Assembly: GCF_008087665.1 (NCBI RefSeq)
Contig: NZ_CP042912.1
Location: forward strand, 3,100,001-3,164,000
Direction of reading: 5' to 3'
DNA: 64,000 nt
Source of the DNA: Mariniblastus fucicola
Lineage (GTDB): Bacteria; Planctomycetota; Planctomycetia; Pirellulales; Pirellulaceae
The number at the start of each line of letters is the position of its first letter. Within the stretch, counting starts at the first letter, position 1. The notes under the pieces were generated by a model that searched no databases, was not told the DNA's origin, and saw nothing but the letters and a program-made list of their open reading frames with translations. Of this stretch, positions 9,901-18,090 are shown piece by piece. The position numbers and the translations under genes are program-made.

Positions 9901-11986
9901 GCAATCCTGGGTGGCACTTTCCCGCCAGCTTAGCGACATGCAGCGTCACGAAGAAGCCATTTCGATCGCGACGAAGGTGTCTGAAAAGTTCCCCTTGCTG
10001 CCACGGGTCTGGTTAGAGCTTGCGGCAACTTATTCGGCGTGTGGCAAATGGGATCAGCAAATTGAGTCGCTAAAGAAAGCGAATTCGATCAATTGTCGCT
10101 GGGGCGAAGTTATTCGAACTCTTTCCGAAGCCTACGACAAGAAAGGCGAACTTGAACTCGCGAAACTGGAGATCGCGAAAGCCATTAAGCTCGATCCGCG
10201 AAACGCGATTAACTTCGGATACCTTGCGGATCTCACATGGCGTCACGGGGACAAAGAGCAGGCTCTGGAAAAAATCGCACATGCCGTTCGGCTTGATCCG
10301 GACTACGAGTTCGCCTGGTCGTCGCTGCGATCATGGTGTGAACAGTTGGGAAAGCCGGACTTTGACGTGACGCTCGCCAAAGAACTCTGCCGCGATCGGC
10401 CGGAGGAATCGCGTTCGTGGCTAAAGCTGGCGTATTGCCTGGACCAACCGCATCAGGTGGAGGATGCGATCGAAGCACTCGACAAAGCCATCGAGATCGA
10501 TCCTTTACTGGTGGCAGCCTACAGCCAGAAAGCTTCCTTGTACTGCGTTCGCGGGCGATTTGACGAGGCAAGGGGCGTTCTCCAGACCGATGCGTTTGGT
10601 GAAAATTATCCGGTCGAGCTTTCCGTCCGCCGAGCGGTCATCTCGGCTGAAGAAGGCCGACAGACGTCCGCTCTGCACGAAGTTCTGGACGTTGTCGATC
10701 GGGATCCGGATTACTTCAAAGCCTGGCATTGCATCGCAGACTGGGCATCCGATTTGGATGAGTCGGAGCTTTACACGCGGGCCGCCGAGAACATGACGCG
10801 TTTGGAACCTCAGTACTACGTCGCATGGGGCTATCTGGCGGAAGCGTGTTTGCGAAACGGACGACGCGACGATGCGAAAACTCATTTGCAACAAGCGTTG
10901 CAACTGGCACCTGACTACACGTACGCGGCCGGACAGTTGCTGCAGATGCAGATGGAAGATGGTGAGTTTGCTGCTGCGAGGAAAGTCGTGGCAACGGTCA
11001 CGCCGCACGTTTCGGCAGAAGTCAGGTTGTCGAAGTTGATTCAGATTGAATCCCGCTGCGGTGACCAATATGCTGCGTTTCGGTACTTTAAGGAGTTAGC
11101 CGCACTGGAGACCGAAAATATCGAGAGTCTGTCTGAATCCGTGCCTTTCCTGCAGAAGGCGGGCTGGAACAAGGAGGCGATGGACTTGTTGAGCGAAATC
11201 GTTCAGTCGCCGGTTGCGATGCCCGCGGTCGGCGATGCTTTCGCGTTTCATGCTGCGAAAATGGAGCGTTGGATTTCGATCGAAACGACGCTGGATAAAA
11301 TCAGGAGCCAGCGAAAGCTTTGGGATGTCACCGCCTGCCGTTTTCTGCAGGAAGCCCAGGACGCCGGAGAGAGTGATCGTTTCTTCAGTTTCGTCGCATC
11401 CGAACGTGAGTTCATCCGAGCCTCGCTTGACGGTTGGCAGAATCTTGGATGGCTGTATGTTCGCGTCAATCTTTACGAAGAGTGTATTCGTTGGATGTTC
11501 GATTGGGGGATCCGTCCAAGGGCCGAATCGTGGAGCCTGCTGAATCTGGCAACTGCTTTCTTTTGCACGCGCAAGGATCACAAAGCTGCTGAAATCTGTG
11601 AGTTTGCTTTGGAACGCAAAGAGTGCCCTGTTGCGATCGCAGCCAACTTGCAAGTCATGTTGGGTTGCTTCCGCTTGGTCTATGGAGACCTGAATTCAGC
11701 ATTCGAATTGATGTCAACGATTGACCCGGATCGCTTGCCCGGTTTCTATCAAGTTGTGTTCTACCAGACGATGGCCGCGCTTGGCGCAAACCGGACAGAG
11801 AATTCGTATTCCGCGATCAAGAAAGAGATGGAAGCCTTGATTGACGAGCTTGACGCGTCTTTCGAAAGCGACGTGCCGGTTCTGATGCGAAACCATCATT
11901 TGATTCTGTGGAGCGTCGCGCGACGGGAAGGCAAATCAATCCGTGCGGCACTGTTGCAACGAAAAGCTTACGCGGAGATGGTGTAG
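6983..11986 (+). CDS. Giant TPR protein with embedded C39-like cysteine peptidase domain
   Basis: 1667 residues, no signal peptide, so probably cytoplasmic. Nearly the whole chain is tetratricopeptide-like helical repeats, for example RFDDALKAIKQACAVDPNSP. Between about residues 305 and 430 a papain-fold, C39-type domain interrupts the repeats: Cys321 in HHVTCAPATLSA, His398 in GNGHLQPIIGYD and Asp416 in TRDPGNRH form the expected Cys-His-Asp set. C39 domains cleave double-glycine leader peptides or, when degenerate, only bind peptides. The start at ATG 6983 follows a purine-rich AGGGCGGA. A TPR scaffold more than 1200 residues long behind the peptidase suggests that it recruits many partners or one long substrate. 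No ABC transporter or small leader-peptide gene lies next to it. Fold call is fairly firm, activity unknown. Confidence 0.8.
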   Translation: MNFLSQNPTREELLDQIQRFYDEGQYLKAWALSRSLGPLKHWRGAREMVLAGRLAFNLGSRRLGNVLHRLALRMHPNDPMVVTFAMLTMSGRLGPWGSLQRMKLHGDLPHAKTENRADWMALKALNYAQLRDFQKAEYWQAKAFELAPESAWMYVSQTAILECQDLNDEATRAAEKAYAIKPTYRPAIQSLANRYIESNRDQDAVDLLYRAVNQIESGLVRCQLASFYRELEFYEHALQLYDGIEKYFPLLSEDAKYEQWLAGVHSDLNYLNGKRNKAIEWAQKVDDDFYREFVGRLSDPSFTGRRVQLPVKYVKQHHVTCAPATLSAIAMYWQKGTDHLEVVEKICYDGTPSDSERRWAAKNGFKTVEFTLTWEAATALIDRGLPFTLTTIEPGNGHLQPIIGYDSFRKTLITRDPGNRHASEFLYDKMQKRYESTGPRAMALVPNEYAQQIDGITFPDAKEYDLLFNVELCLEKHQRDKANDIVSLMEQHFPDHRLTLRARISVARYDSDVQTMLSSVDRMLSQFPDDANFQMQKLSCLHQLGRREDRLKSLREIRHSDRCHPLFWTRLAEELVDDAREKNEVDYLLKRATRFRFRDGYGFYLLARTCNDQGRYEEAIELFRIAACLDGMSEHRAQAYFSTAQSMNRMGEALFLLEDRLDRFGSKSSSPAMTLASAYEDMDQTERAFAILDDAANYHSADGEFLLYYSDFCNRYGRTDQAAELLAAAKPHSSKTQWLHHAAQHASRKGESETALSCLLEVVEDDPLNTRALSHTLSLIADREGRKAAISRIRKQVEAFPNSYSLRKLLIEWLASEKSEVRELELNRFLQLHPNDAWALRELASVLAGMKRFDDALKAIKQACAVDPNSPATHGFRGEVYQKQNRLDDAIESYRQALSITIDYQYAIHELINCCSTREQRKQQLRFILAELNRQTSRGDGLLQYRKHAKQVLEPEALLQSLLEFLGKREDLWQSWVALSRQLSDMQRHEEAISIATKVSEKFPLLPRVWLELAATYSACGKWDQQIESLKKANSINCRWGEVIRTLSEAYDKKGELELAKLEIAKAIKLDPRNAINFGYLADLTWRHGDKEQALEKIAHAVRLDPDYEFAWSSLRSWCEQLGKPDFDVTLAKELCRDRPEESRSWLKLAYCLDQPHQVEDAIEALDKAIEIDPLLVAAYSQKASLYCVRGRFDEARGVLQTDAFGENYPVELSVRRAVISAEEGRQTSALHEVLDVVDRDPDYFKAWHCIADWASDLDESELYTRAAENMTRLEPQYYVAWGYLAEACLRNGRRDDAKTHLQQALQLAPDYTYAAGQLLQMQMEDGEFAAARKVVATVTPHVSAEVRLSKLIQIESRCGDQYAAFRYFKELAALETENIESLSESVPFLQKAGWNKEAMDLLSEIVQSPVAMPAVGDAFAFHAAKMERWISIETTLDKIRSQRKLWDVTACRFLQEAQDAGESDRFFSFVASEREFIRASLDGWQNLGWLYVRVNLYEECIRWMFDWGIRPRAESWSLLNLATAFFCTRKDHKAAEICEFALERKECPVAIAANLQVMLGCFRLVYGDLNSAFELMSTIDPDRLPGFYQVVFYQTMAALGANRTENSYSAIKKEMEALIDELDASFESDVPVLMRNHHLILWSVARREGKSIRAALLQRKAYAEMV

Positions 11987-12018
11987 ACAAGAGGCAGATC
12001 GCGTTCAATCGGTCCACG

Positions 12019-12052
12019 AAAAAACCCGTTGCTCGAATGAACGAACAACGGG
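12019..12052 (-). terminator. Strong intrinsic terminator (minus strand)
   Basis: CCCGTTG (12025-12031) pairs with CAACGGG (12046-12052); the stem continues after one mismatch with TCG/CGA around an AATGAA loop. On the minus strand the hairpin is followed directly by six T (12019-12024), so it ends leftward transcripts: the mini-ORF RNA just upstream and possibly frr. On the plus strand it is followed only by CTGTTT and may weakly terminate the TPR gene too. Confidence 0.75.
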
Positions 12053-12190
12053 CTGTTTAAGCTGAACTTATCGTCACAAGGGATGATGAGTTCTGCGATG
12101 GGTGGCCGTCGGCTACCCGCCGATAGCGTCAAGCGGTACCACCCACTCGGCTAATACAGAAACTACACACTTAGTCACCTCCTTTTCTCG
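12025..12190 (-). ncRNA. Candidate structured small RNA with a 13-codon ORF
   Basis: On the minus strand the block runs from about 12190 to the terminator at 12025 and looks like a self-contained short transcription unit. It contains a perfect 16S anti-SD complement, a GTG-started 13-codon ORF and a hairpin just after it (GGGTAGCC / GGCCACCC around a GAC loop, one mismatch, about 12101-12119). The GCCGA in the ORF can pair with TCGGC at about 12118-12122, and the in-ORF TGGGTGG can instead pair with CCACCCA. These alternatives resemble attenuator logic, but only a terminator and the convergent TPR gene lie downstream. I did not identify a promoter and cannot say whether the family is already catalogued. 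Confidence 0.45.
12129..12170 (-). CDS. 13-residue mini-ORF with a perfect Shine-Dalgarno
   Basis: GTG at 12170 to TGA at 12129-12131 would encode MCSFCISRVGGTA. The upstream sequence AAAGGAGGTGA is an eleven-base exact complement of the conserved 3' tail of bacterial 16S rRNA, and GGAGG sits 7 bases from the GTG, an ideal distance. So strong a site before so short a frame is hard to explain by chance. The peptide has a CxxC pair and could be a functional micropeptide or a leader peptide whose translation controls the hairpins around it. No homologue is recognised by me. Confidence 0.4.
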   Translation of the reverse strand: MCSFCISRVGGTA

Positions 12191-12438
12191 AAATCATCCC
12201 GCTTGAAACCTATGCCGTAAGATTGGTTTCTCGCAGGTCGTGAGTCCATCGCACTGCGTCGTACGATCCAACATCTGCAGTATGATCAAGCCAATCAAAA
12301 GCTGCAATATGGCTTCGTATACCCGTAATTCGGGTGGCCGACAAAGCACAACAGCCGCAATTTTCCTGATCGCAGACATCTGGAGGAGACGTCGCGTGAA
12401 GAAAGGTTCACTCTCTGTTTCCGATTGATATGGCGATC

Positions 12439-13005
12439 CTATTCGCCGTCATCCATGACTTCTGTCTCGCGAGATTTGGCCATTTCAGTCGCCTGGTCTT
12501 CGTATTTCTTGGTCAAATCCTGAATGTCGCTCTTCACCGAATCGCGATCATCTTCAGTCATCAACTTGTCTTTTTGTTCCTGATCAGCAGCCTTGTTTCC
12601 GTCGCGGCGAACATTGCGGATCGAGATCTTCGCATCTTCCGTCAGTTCCCTGATCCGACCGACCATTTTTTTGCGGACGTCTGTCGAAAGAGCAGGAATG
12701 TTGATGCGGACAACCCGTCCGTCGCTTTGCGGATTGAAGCCGAGATCGCTGCCAACGATTGCTTTTTCAATTTCCTTGATGATCGACGTGTCGTAGGGGC
12801 GGATCACGATCTGGGAAGGCTCTGGAGCACCGACTTGAGCGATCTGTTTGAGTGGTGTTGGAGATCCATAAACATCGACTCGGACCGAATCCACCAATCC
12901 TGGATTGGCGCGGCCGGTACGGATGCCACCAAGATTCTTCTTGAGAATCTCGATTGCTTTTCCCATTCGCTCTTCGGCGTCCGTCAAAATTTCATTGGCT
13001 GGCAT
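12439..13005 (-). CDS. frr: Ribosome recycling factor
   Basis: 188 residues, the usual RRF length. Family hallmarks are the N-terminal helix MGKAIEILKKNLGGIRTGRANPGL-like segment, the hinge region (GSPTPLKQIAQVGAPEP), and the C-terminal helices with NVRRDGNKAADQEQKDK. RRF and EF-G split post-termination ribosomes in the cytoplasm. GAGG lies 8 bases before the ATG at 13005. Usual neighbours (pyrH, tsf) are not present here. The C-terminus (VMDDGE) extends slightly beyond most RRFs. Confidence 0.97.
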   Translation of the reverse strand: MPANEILTDAEERMGKAIEILKKNLGGIRTGRANPGLVDSVRVDVYGSPTPLKQIAQVGAPEPSQIVIRPYDTSIIKEIEKAIVGSDLGFNPQSDGRVVRINIPALSTDVRKKMVGRIRELTEDAKISIRNVRRDGNKAADQEQKDKLMTEDDRDSVKSDIQDLTKKYEDQATEMAKSRETEVMDDGE

Positions 13006-13155
13006 GTTCGTATCCTCGTATCGAAGTCGGTGGCGACGTGTTGGTAATCTGAACCATCAGTGTAGCGGATTTGCCGGGTCTTGTGAAAAGGGGTTCCGCA
13101 AGCCCGACGCAGCATCGGTTGCCCTCAAAATCGCAACCAGTTTCGGCTGTCGGAG

Positions 13156-13950
13156 CTATAGAAAGAAGAATTTTCCAAGGTCATTCACGACGAACCAGAT
13201 CGTCGTCCCCGCGGCAAACAGGATATGCAATCCGATCGCCGTCGCGAACCACGGATATCCGTCGTCGAGTTTCGGAGGCTTGCCCGAGTTGATCGTGTTC
13301 CGCCAGATCGTCTCCAGCCCGTGAGTCGCGATCGAGGCCGTGATCAAATTCAAGCCCAGGATTCCGACCCACTGAAACAGAAAGAATGATCGGGTGACTT
13401 CTTTGACAGCCAGTGACAGGAAAAAGTTGGAAACAGCCGCGAACACCGTTGCGGATACGAGGGCAAACACGAAGAATTGGAACCATGTGGTGAAAAAGTA
13501 GGGCCGCTTTTCCACGATCCACAGCGGCACCATGATTTTGAAGATCTCCTGAATGATCGGGCCGGCGATGCAGGCCAGAATCACATCGGTGACGAAGAAC
13601 TGGTTTCCGGAAAACAGAGAGATCACCGCCGCTATGGCAGCCAGAGGCACGGAAAGCAGAACGACGCCCAGGGTTACCGTCCACGCTTGCCATTGAGTCC
13701 AGCTTTCTCGTCGCTGGCTCAGCCAGTTCGCGTAAGTCAACGCGGAATCGGGCACTGATGCGGAAACCGCAGGAGTCAGCGACGGTTCGTCCCAAACACT
13801 GTGGTCAATGTCCTCTTCCGAGGATGGCGAAAATTGAATCGCTGCTGAGTTAAAACCAAGCGGCGTGTCGATCGCAGGGTCAAGATTCGGATCCACGTTG
13901 CCCGGACGCAAATGAGGCTCATTTCTGATGTCCGGGTCATTGGGTGGCAT
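13156..13950 (-). CDS. PrsW-like membrane protein lacking key protease residues
   Basis: 264 residues from the ATG at 13950, which lies 13 bp past the stop of the upstream acetyltransferase gene, so the two probably form an operon. An acidic, Pro-rich cytoplasmic N-terminus of about 80 residues precedes 6-7 membrane segments. The segment AGPIIQEIFKIMVP aligns by eye with the EExxK motif of PrsW glutamic/metallo intramembrane proteases, VFAAVSNFFLSL with the FAxxEN motif, and ASIATHGLETIW with the conserved His motif. The first Glu of motif one is Gln and the Glu of motif two is Ser, so proteolysis looks unlikely. Alternative: an unrelated polytopic protein; the PrsW link is my inference. Confidence 0.5.
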   Translation of the reverse strand: MPPNDPDIRNEPHLRPGNVDPNLDPAIDTPLGFNSAAIQFSPSSEEDIDHSVWDEPSLTPAVSASVPDSALTYANWLSQRRESWTQWQAWTVTLGVVLLSVPLAAIAAVISLFSGNQFFVTDVILACIAGPIIQEIFKIMVPLWIVEKRPYFFTTWFQFFVFALVSATVFAAVSNFFLSLAVKEVTRSFFLFQWVGILGLNLITASIATHGLETIWRNTINSGKPPKLDDGYPWFATAIGLHILFAAGTTIWFVVNDLGKFFFL

Positions 13951-13963
13951 CGTGATCAACCTG

Positions 13964-15112
13964 CTACGCGATCGGTTTTTCGTAGATTCGAAACGTCTTG
14001 AACTTTTCAACTTTCGCGGACCTGGCGATCGCTCGCATGGAACGCAGGTTATCTTCTTCGACCCAAGAGAACTCCCACTCGTCGTACTCCAGTCGTTTGT
14101 CGACCAGGCGTTTGATCAAACTGGTGGATACGCCGCGGTTGCGATATTCTTTTTTCACGCCCAGCAAAAATACTCTCGTGCGAGGCGTTCGCTTCAGCCA
14201 AAACAGCAATTGTGGAAGTCGAATCCAATCCCATTTGCCGATCGTTTTTCGCAGAGCCCAGTTCACGTCGGGAATGTTTACGATATAGCCCACCAGTTGA
14301 TCGTCCCAATAGGCGACGTGAATCATGTCGAATCGCACGACAGGACGCAGGCTTTTGACCATGAATTTCAACTCGGAGTCCGTGAACGGAACGTAACCCC
14401 AATCGTCCTTACGGACTTCGTTGGCCAACTCGTTGATCTCGCGGAACGTTTGCTCAAAATTGTTCTTGTCCACCGTCCGCATCTTCAGTTGCGGAAAACG
14501 CTTTGAGATCTTTTCACGCGACGACGCCAGTTTTGCCCACTCGTCTTCTGAGCGATAATGGTGCTCAGTTTTCGTGCTGTGAAAAGCGTAAAACGATTTG
14601 GCGACCTCGAATCCACCGCCGGTCAGTAATGAATCGTAGCGGGCAGGTGTGTGAGCCAGCATGATCGATGGCGGGATATGGTTGCCTTCGACCACAACGC
14701 CAAACTCGGACTTCATCGACGGGTTCACCGGGCCGCGAATACTGTCACACCCTCGTTGCTTCAGCCACGCCTCGGCAGTGGCCATTAGCGAATTGTGAAT
14801 CACAGCAGCTTCTGGATGGTCGGCGACTTCATAGAATCCAAAGAAGCCAAGCTTGTCGTTGTTGAAGTCATTGTGAAGATCGTCCTTGATCGCCACGATG
14901 CGGCCGACGGCATGATTCCTGGAATCGTAGCAAACAAAGCATTCCCGCGATGCCGTTTCGAAAAACGGATGTGCCTCGGTATCAAGCATCTGCCGCTCCA
15001 TGATCTTGAGCGGGTGCACGACTGCCGGGTCGTTTCGATAGATCTTCCGCCTAAGCCCGTAAAAGTCGCGCCAGTGTTTGCGGGTTGTTGCGGCAATCGT
15101 ACGCATTGTCAT
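13964..15112 (-). CDS. GNAT-fold N-acetyltransferase-like protein
   Basis: 382 residues from the ATG at 15112; a start at 15178 would add a basic hydrophobic stretch that is not clearly coding. The C-terminal half contains a GNAT core: VAYWDDQLVGYIVNIPD, then FLLGVKKEYRNRGVSTSLIKR, which matches the acetyl-CoA pyrophosphate-binding R/QxxGxG/A loop in the form YRNRGV. The N-terminal half has a second, degenerate GNAT-like part (AVGRIVAIKDDLHNDF; SIRGPVNPSMKSEFG). Full-length proteins of this type are common in planctomycetes and other bacteria as conserved hypotheticals. Substrate unknown. Followed 13 bp later by the PrsW-like gene. Confidence 0.7.
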   Translation of the reverse strand: MTMRTIAATTRKHWRDFYGLRRKIYRNDPAVVHPLKIMERQMLDTEAHPFFETASRECFVCYDSRNHAVGRIVAIKDDLHNDFNNDKLGFFGFYEVADHPEAAVIHNSLMATAEAWLKQRGCDSIRGPVNPSMKSEFGVVVEGNHIPPSIMLAHTPARYDSLLTGGGFEVAKSFYAFHSTKTEHHYRSEDEWAKLASSREKISKRFPQLKMRTVDKNNFEQTFREINELANEVRKDDWGYVPFTDSELKFMVKSLRPVVRFDMIHVAYWDDQLVGYIVNIPDVNWALRKTIGKWDWIRLPQLLFWLKRTPRTRVFLLGVKKEYRNRGVSTSLIKRLVDKRLEYDEWEFSWVEEDNLRSMRAIARSAKVEKFKTFRIYEKPIA

Positions 15113-15343
15113 TAACAGACCGCGGCGAGAAGGAATTCGTGAAACGAGAAATATAAACCGTTTCGGCTGAAAAAACACGCCCCGACCAGGCAGGGATGGT
15201 TTTTATGGAACCGTCCTTCGTTTCATCGGCACGATCGCACACCCGGTTAAATCTGATTCCCGCGGCGGCGTGCGAGGCAGCACCGAAGGGGATACAATTG
15301 GATTCCAGTTTTCCGGCATCGAACCTCAACTCCCGACAATCCC

Positions 15344-16486
15344 ATGAAGTCAGTAATCCTCTCGGTTCTGATCGTTGCTGCGACCAGTTCTGTCCTGTTG
15401 GCTCAGTCAATACCGGACGACGATGCAGTTGAATCCGCATTGGAGACCGTAAATAGAGTCGGCCTGCATGGTGTCGGCCACGCAGATGCCGTTGAATCGA
15501 TGAAAATACTGAATTCGATTTCCGCCAGTCAGATTCCTGTTTTGTTGAAAGGCATGGACGGGAGCAACCAGATCTCGGCCAACTGGATTCGCGGCGCCAT
15601 TCAAAAAGCAGCCTCTCGTTACGCCAACGATCTTCCGGCGGATTCGATTACCACCTATTTCGAGGACCAGTCCAATGATCCGCAGGGACGTTGGTTGGCC
15701 TGGAATCTGCTTTGCAGGACCCAGCCCGAATTTCGAGTCAGAACGACGGATATGTTGGCAACGGATCCGAGCATGCCGCTTCGAGAAATTGGCGTCGCCA
15801 AATTGATTGCCGACGCCGAATCCATCGGCGACAACGCGGAAGATCTGGATGACGCGGCGAAGGACGAAAAGCTTGCACTGTTGCGAAAAGCTTTGGAGAA
15901 CGCCCGAGATGTGACTCAAATCCAAACGATCGCCAAACAGATGGCTCCTTTGGGGCAGGAAGTCAATCTGCGAAAACAGCTCGGTTTTCTCGAAACGTGG
16001 CACGTTGTGGCCGGCTTTGACAACAAGGACGAGGCAGGCTTTGACGTCGTGTACGGACCAGAGTCCAAACTCGGCGAGTTTGACTTTGCGAAAACCTATG
16101 TTGTCGGCGACGAAACGGCAGTCTGGATGGAAACGACGACTTCTCACAAACTGGGAGTTGTCGACCTGAATTCTGTTGTCGGTAAAACGAAGGGAGTGAT
16201 CGCCTATGCTGCCTCCAATCTGGAAATGTCCGAGGGATGCGAGGCCGAAGTTCGGATCGGAACGCCGAATGCGCACAAAATTTGGGTCAACGGTACGCTT
16301 GTGATGTCGAACGAGATCTATCACAACAGCAACTCGATCGATAAATTTTCAGCGCCGGTGAAACTGAAGACCGGCTCGAATCGAGTGCTGGTAAAGCTGT
16401 GCCAAAATGAGCAAACAGATTCGTGGGCGCAGGACTGGAGCTTTCAAGTCCGGTTCTGTGATTCGACGGGTAAGCCAGTCCGTTGA
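15344..16486 (+). CDS. Secreted protein with HEAT-like and C-terminal beta-sandwich regions
   Basis: 380 residues with a clear signal peptide (MKSVILSVLIVAATSSVLLA, then QS). Residues about 30-230 are helical and repeat-like (IPVLLKGMDG, IRGAIQKAASRYA, PLREIGVAKLIADAES), as in HEAT or PBS-lyase repeats. Residues about 235-380 look like a beta-sandwich of the galactose-binding type (KIWVNGTLVMSNEIYH; LKTGSNRVLVKLCQNEQTD; WSFQVRFCD), seen in many planctomycete carbohydrate-related exported proteins. It stands alone between divergent genes. Location outside the cytoplasm is well supported; function is not. Confidence 0.7.
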   Translation: MKSVILSVLIVAATSSVLLAQSIPDDDAVESALETVNRVGLHGVGHADAVESMKILNSISASQIPVLLKGMDGSNQISANWIRGAIQKAASRYANDLPADSITTYFEDQSNDPQGRWLAWNLLCRTQPEFRVRTTDMLATDPSMPLREIGVAKLIADAESIGDNAEDLDDAAKDEKLALLRKALENARDVTQIQTIAKQMAPLGQEVNLRKQLGFLETWHVVAGFDNKDEAGFDVVYGPESKLGEFDFAKTYVVGDETAVWMETTTSHKLGVVDLNSVVGKTKGVIAYAASNLEMSEGCEAEVRIGTPNAHKIWVNGTLVMSNEIYHNSNSIDKFSAPVKLKTGSNRVLVKLCQNEQTDSWAQDWSFQVRFCDSTGKPVR

Positions 16487-16645
16487 CGGGTGGCTCCGTT
16501 TGCGCGGATTTTTCGGGTTCAATATTGGCCTGATTGGGAATTGTGAGGGTTAAGGTGAAAACCTGAGCTAGGTTTCAGGGCGGGATCTCGAATATCGAAT
16601 TCGAATTTCTGTAATCCAAAATCCCTCCAAATATTTTCCCTGCCA

Positions 16646-17959
16646 ATGAGACTTGAATTACAAATTCTTGTTCTGCTCCTCCTGTCCGTCGCGATGTTGG
16701 TGTTTCATCACCTGGTTCCGCGCACGATGGTCGTTGGATTTTCCGGTGACTACTGGGAGTTTTCGTCCTCGCATGATGAAGCTGGTTCAGAGTCATGTCC
16801 TCAGGTGACCGACCGTGGTGCTGAACTCAAAATGGATGTTGTCAACAGCTCCAAGGATCCCTATGCGGCCGCTTTGTTTCGACGTATCGGTGACAACACG
16901 GCGATGAACCTCGATTGGTTCACCAAAATCAGCTTGACGGCCTACATCGAAGGCAGAGAGGAGGAGTACTTTCGCATTCAATTCCGCAATCGTATTCCTG
17001 GCATCTACAACGACGATGATCCGGTCAGTCGACAGTACAACGAGGCGCTATTCGAGTTAAGTGAAAGCCCGCAGACGTTGGAGTTCTCCAAAGAGCATTT
17101 CCATGTTCCGGGCTGGTGGGCGGAAGAGTATGGTCAAGGATTCGATGACTCGATTGCTTCGTTTAATCAGGTGGACGCGTTTGAGATCATCACCGGTAGT
17201 TCCGTTTCGGAAACGGAGGTGACGCTGGTTGTCGAAGAAATCAAACTGGTCGGACACTGGATTCCACCAATTGTTCTGTATCGAACGCTGCTTTCGTCGT
17301 GGATGATTCTTGCCTTGGGCGTCGTACTGCAAAAATCACTGGATCTTCGTCAAGCTTTGCGGCAATCGGCAGAACGTGAGAATCGATTGCGTTCACTGAA
17401 CGTATCGCTGAAATCACAAGCGACGACGCTGTCACAGCTCGCCCAAGAGGATGCCCTTACCGGATTGCTGAACCGGCGTGGAATTACGCAGCGAATCCAC
17501 GAAGCGATGTTGCGGGAAGAGTGCTCGACTCAAATAAGTCTGGCTCTGCTGGATATTGATAATTTCAAGATTGTAAACGACAAACACGGTCACAATTTTG
17601 GCGACGATGTACTCACCGATCTTAGCAAGTTGTTTTCCTTTCGGGAAAATGGATGCGAATTGTTTGCACGTTGGGGTGGCGAAGAATTTCTGATTGTTTT
17701 CTTTGCCAGAAGCGGCGCCGAAGCGCGTGAGTATTGCGAAGACCTGCGAACGCAGATTCAAAATGTAATTGGAATCACGTGCAGCTTTGGGGTCTGCGAA
17801 GCAATGCCCGAAGAGCCCTTTCACGACGCACTTGAGCGAGCCGACCGTGCAATGTACGAAGCCAAATCGCGCGGCAGAAATAAAGTCGTCGCCTACAGCG
17901 AGATTACGCCCAGAACCAACATGGGAGCAAGCGAACCGGCCAGCCAGTTTACCGGCTAG
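16646..17959 (+). CDS. Membrane-bound diguanylate cyclase (GGDEF)
   Basis: 437 residues. A membrane helix at about 5-25 and a second at about 215-233 frame an external domain of roughly 185 residues with a beta-sandwich look. A short coiled coil (LRQALRQSAERENRLRSLNVSLKSQ is its core) leads to the GGDEF domain at about 270-425. The catalytic loop is ARWGGEEFLIV and the Mg/substrate strand LALLDIDNFKIVNDKHGH is intact, so c-di-GMP synthesis is expected. The inhibitory RxxD site upstream of the loop is replaced by NGCE, so product inhibition is probably lost. The outer domain may sense a sugar-like ligand, which is inference. No phosphodiesterase lies nearby. Confidence 0.9.
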   Translation: MRLELQILVLLLLSVAMLVFHHLVPRTMVVGFSGDYWEFSSSHDEAGSESCPQVTDRGAELKMDVVNSSKDPYAAALFRRIGDNTAMNLDWFTKISLTAYIEGREEEYFRIQFRNRIPGIYNDDDPVSRQYNEALFELSESPQTLEFSKEHFHVPGWWAEEYGQGFDDSIASFNQVDAFEIITGSSVSETEVTLVVEEIKLVGHWIPPIVLYRTLLSSWMILALGVVLQKSLDLRQALRQSAERENRLRSLNVSLKSQATTLSQLAQEDALTGLLNRRGITQRIHEAMLREECSTQISLALLDIDNFKIVNDKHGHNFGDDVLTDLSKLFSFRENGCELFARWGGEEFLIVFFARSGAEAREYCEDLRTQIQNVIGITCSFGVCEAMPEEPFHDALERADRAMYEAKSRGRNKVVAYSEITPRTNMGASEPASQFTG

Positions 17960-18090
17960 TCAGGTTTCCAGTTCGCGTCGTGCTGCTTGCCTGTGACACA
18001 GGTCGCGATGAAAGCCGATCGCCCTCAGATTCATAAAACGTTGAGATTCTAATAGCGCCCAGATCTTGATCCCGCCCACAGACCGCTACG

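Noticed and set aside
12100-12190. tRNA-like D-loop pattern (GCCGAGTGGG) in the mini-ORF element
   Set aside because: No acceptor stem, anticodon arm or T-arm can be formed around it.
12194-12379. 61-codon minus-strand frame with a hydrophobic stretch just upstream of the mini-ORF
   Set aside because: The hydrophobic segment (AILQLLIGLIILQML) is tempting, but there is no good ribosome binding site. I keep it only as a possible leader.
16487-16645. c-di-GMP riboswitch ahead of the GGDEF gene
   Set aside because: A short hairpin (GAAAACCT/AGGTTTC) exists, but the conserved GEMM core was not found.
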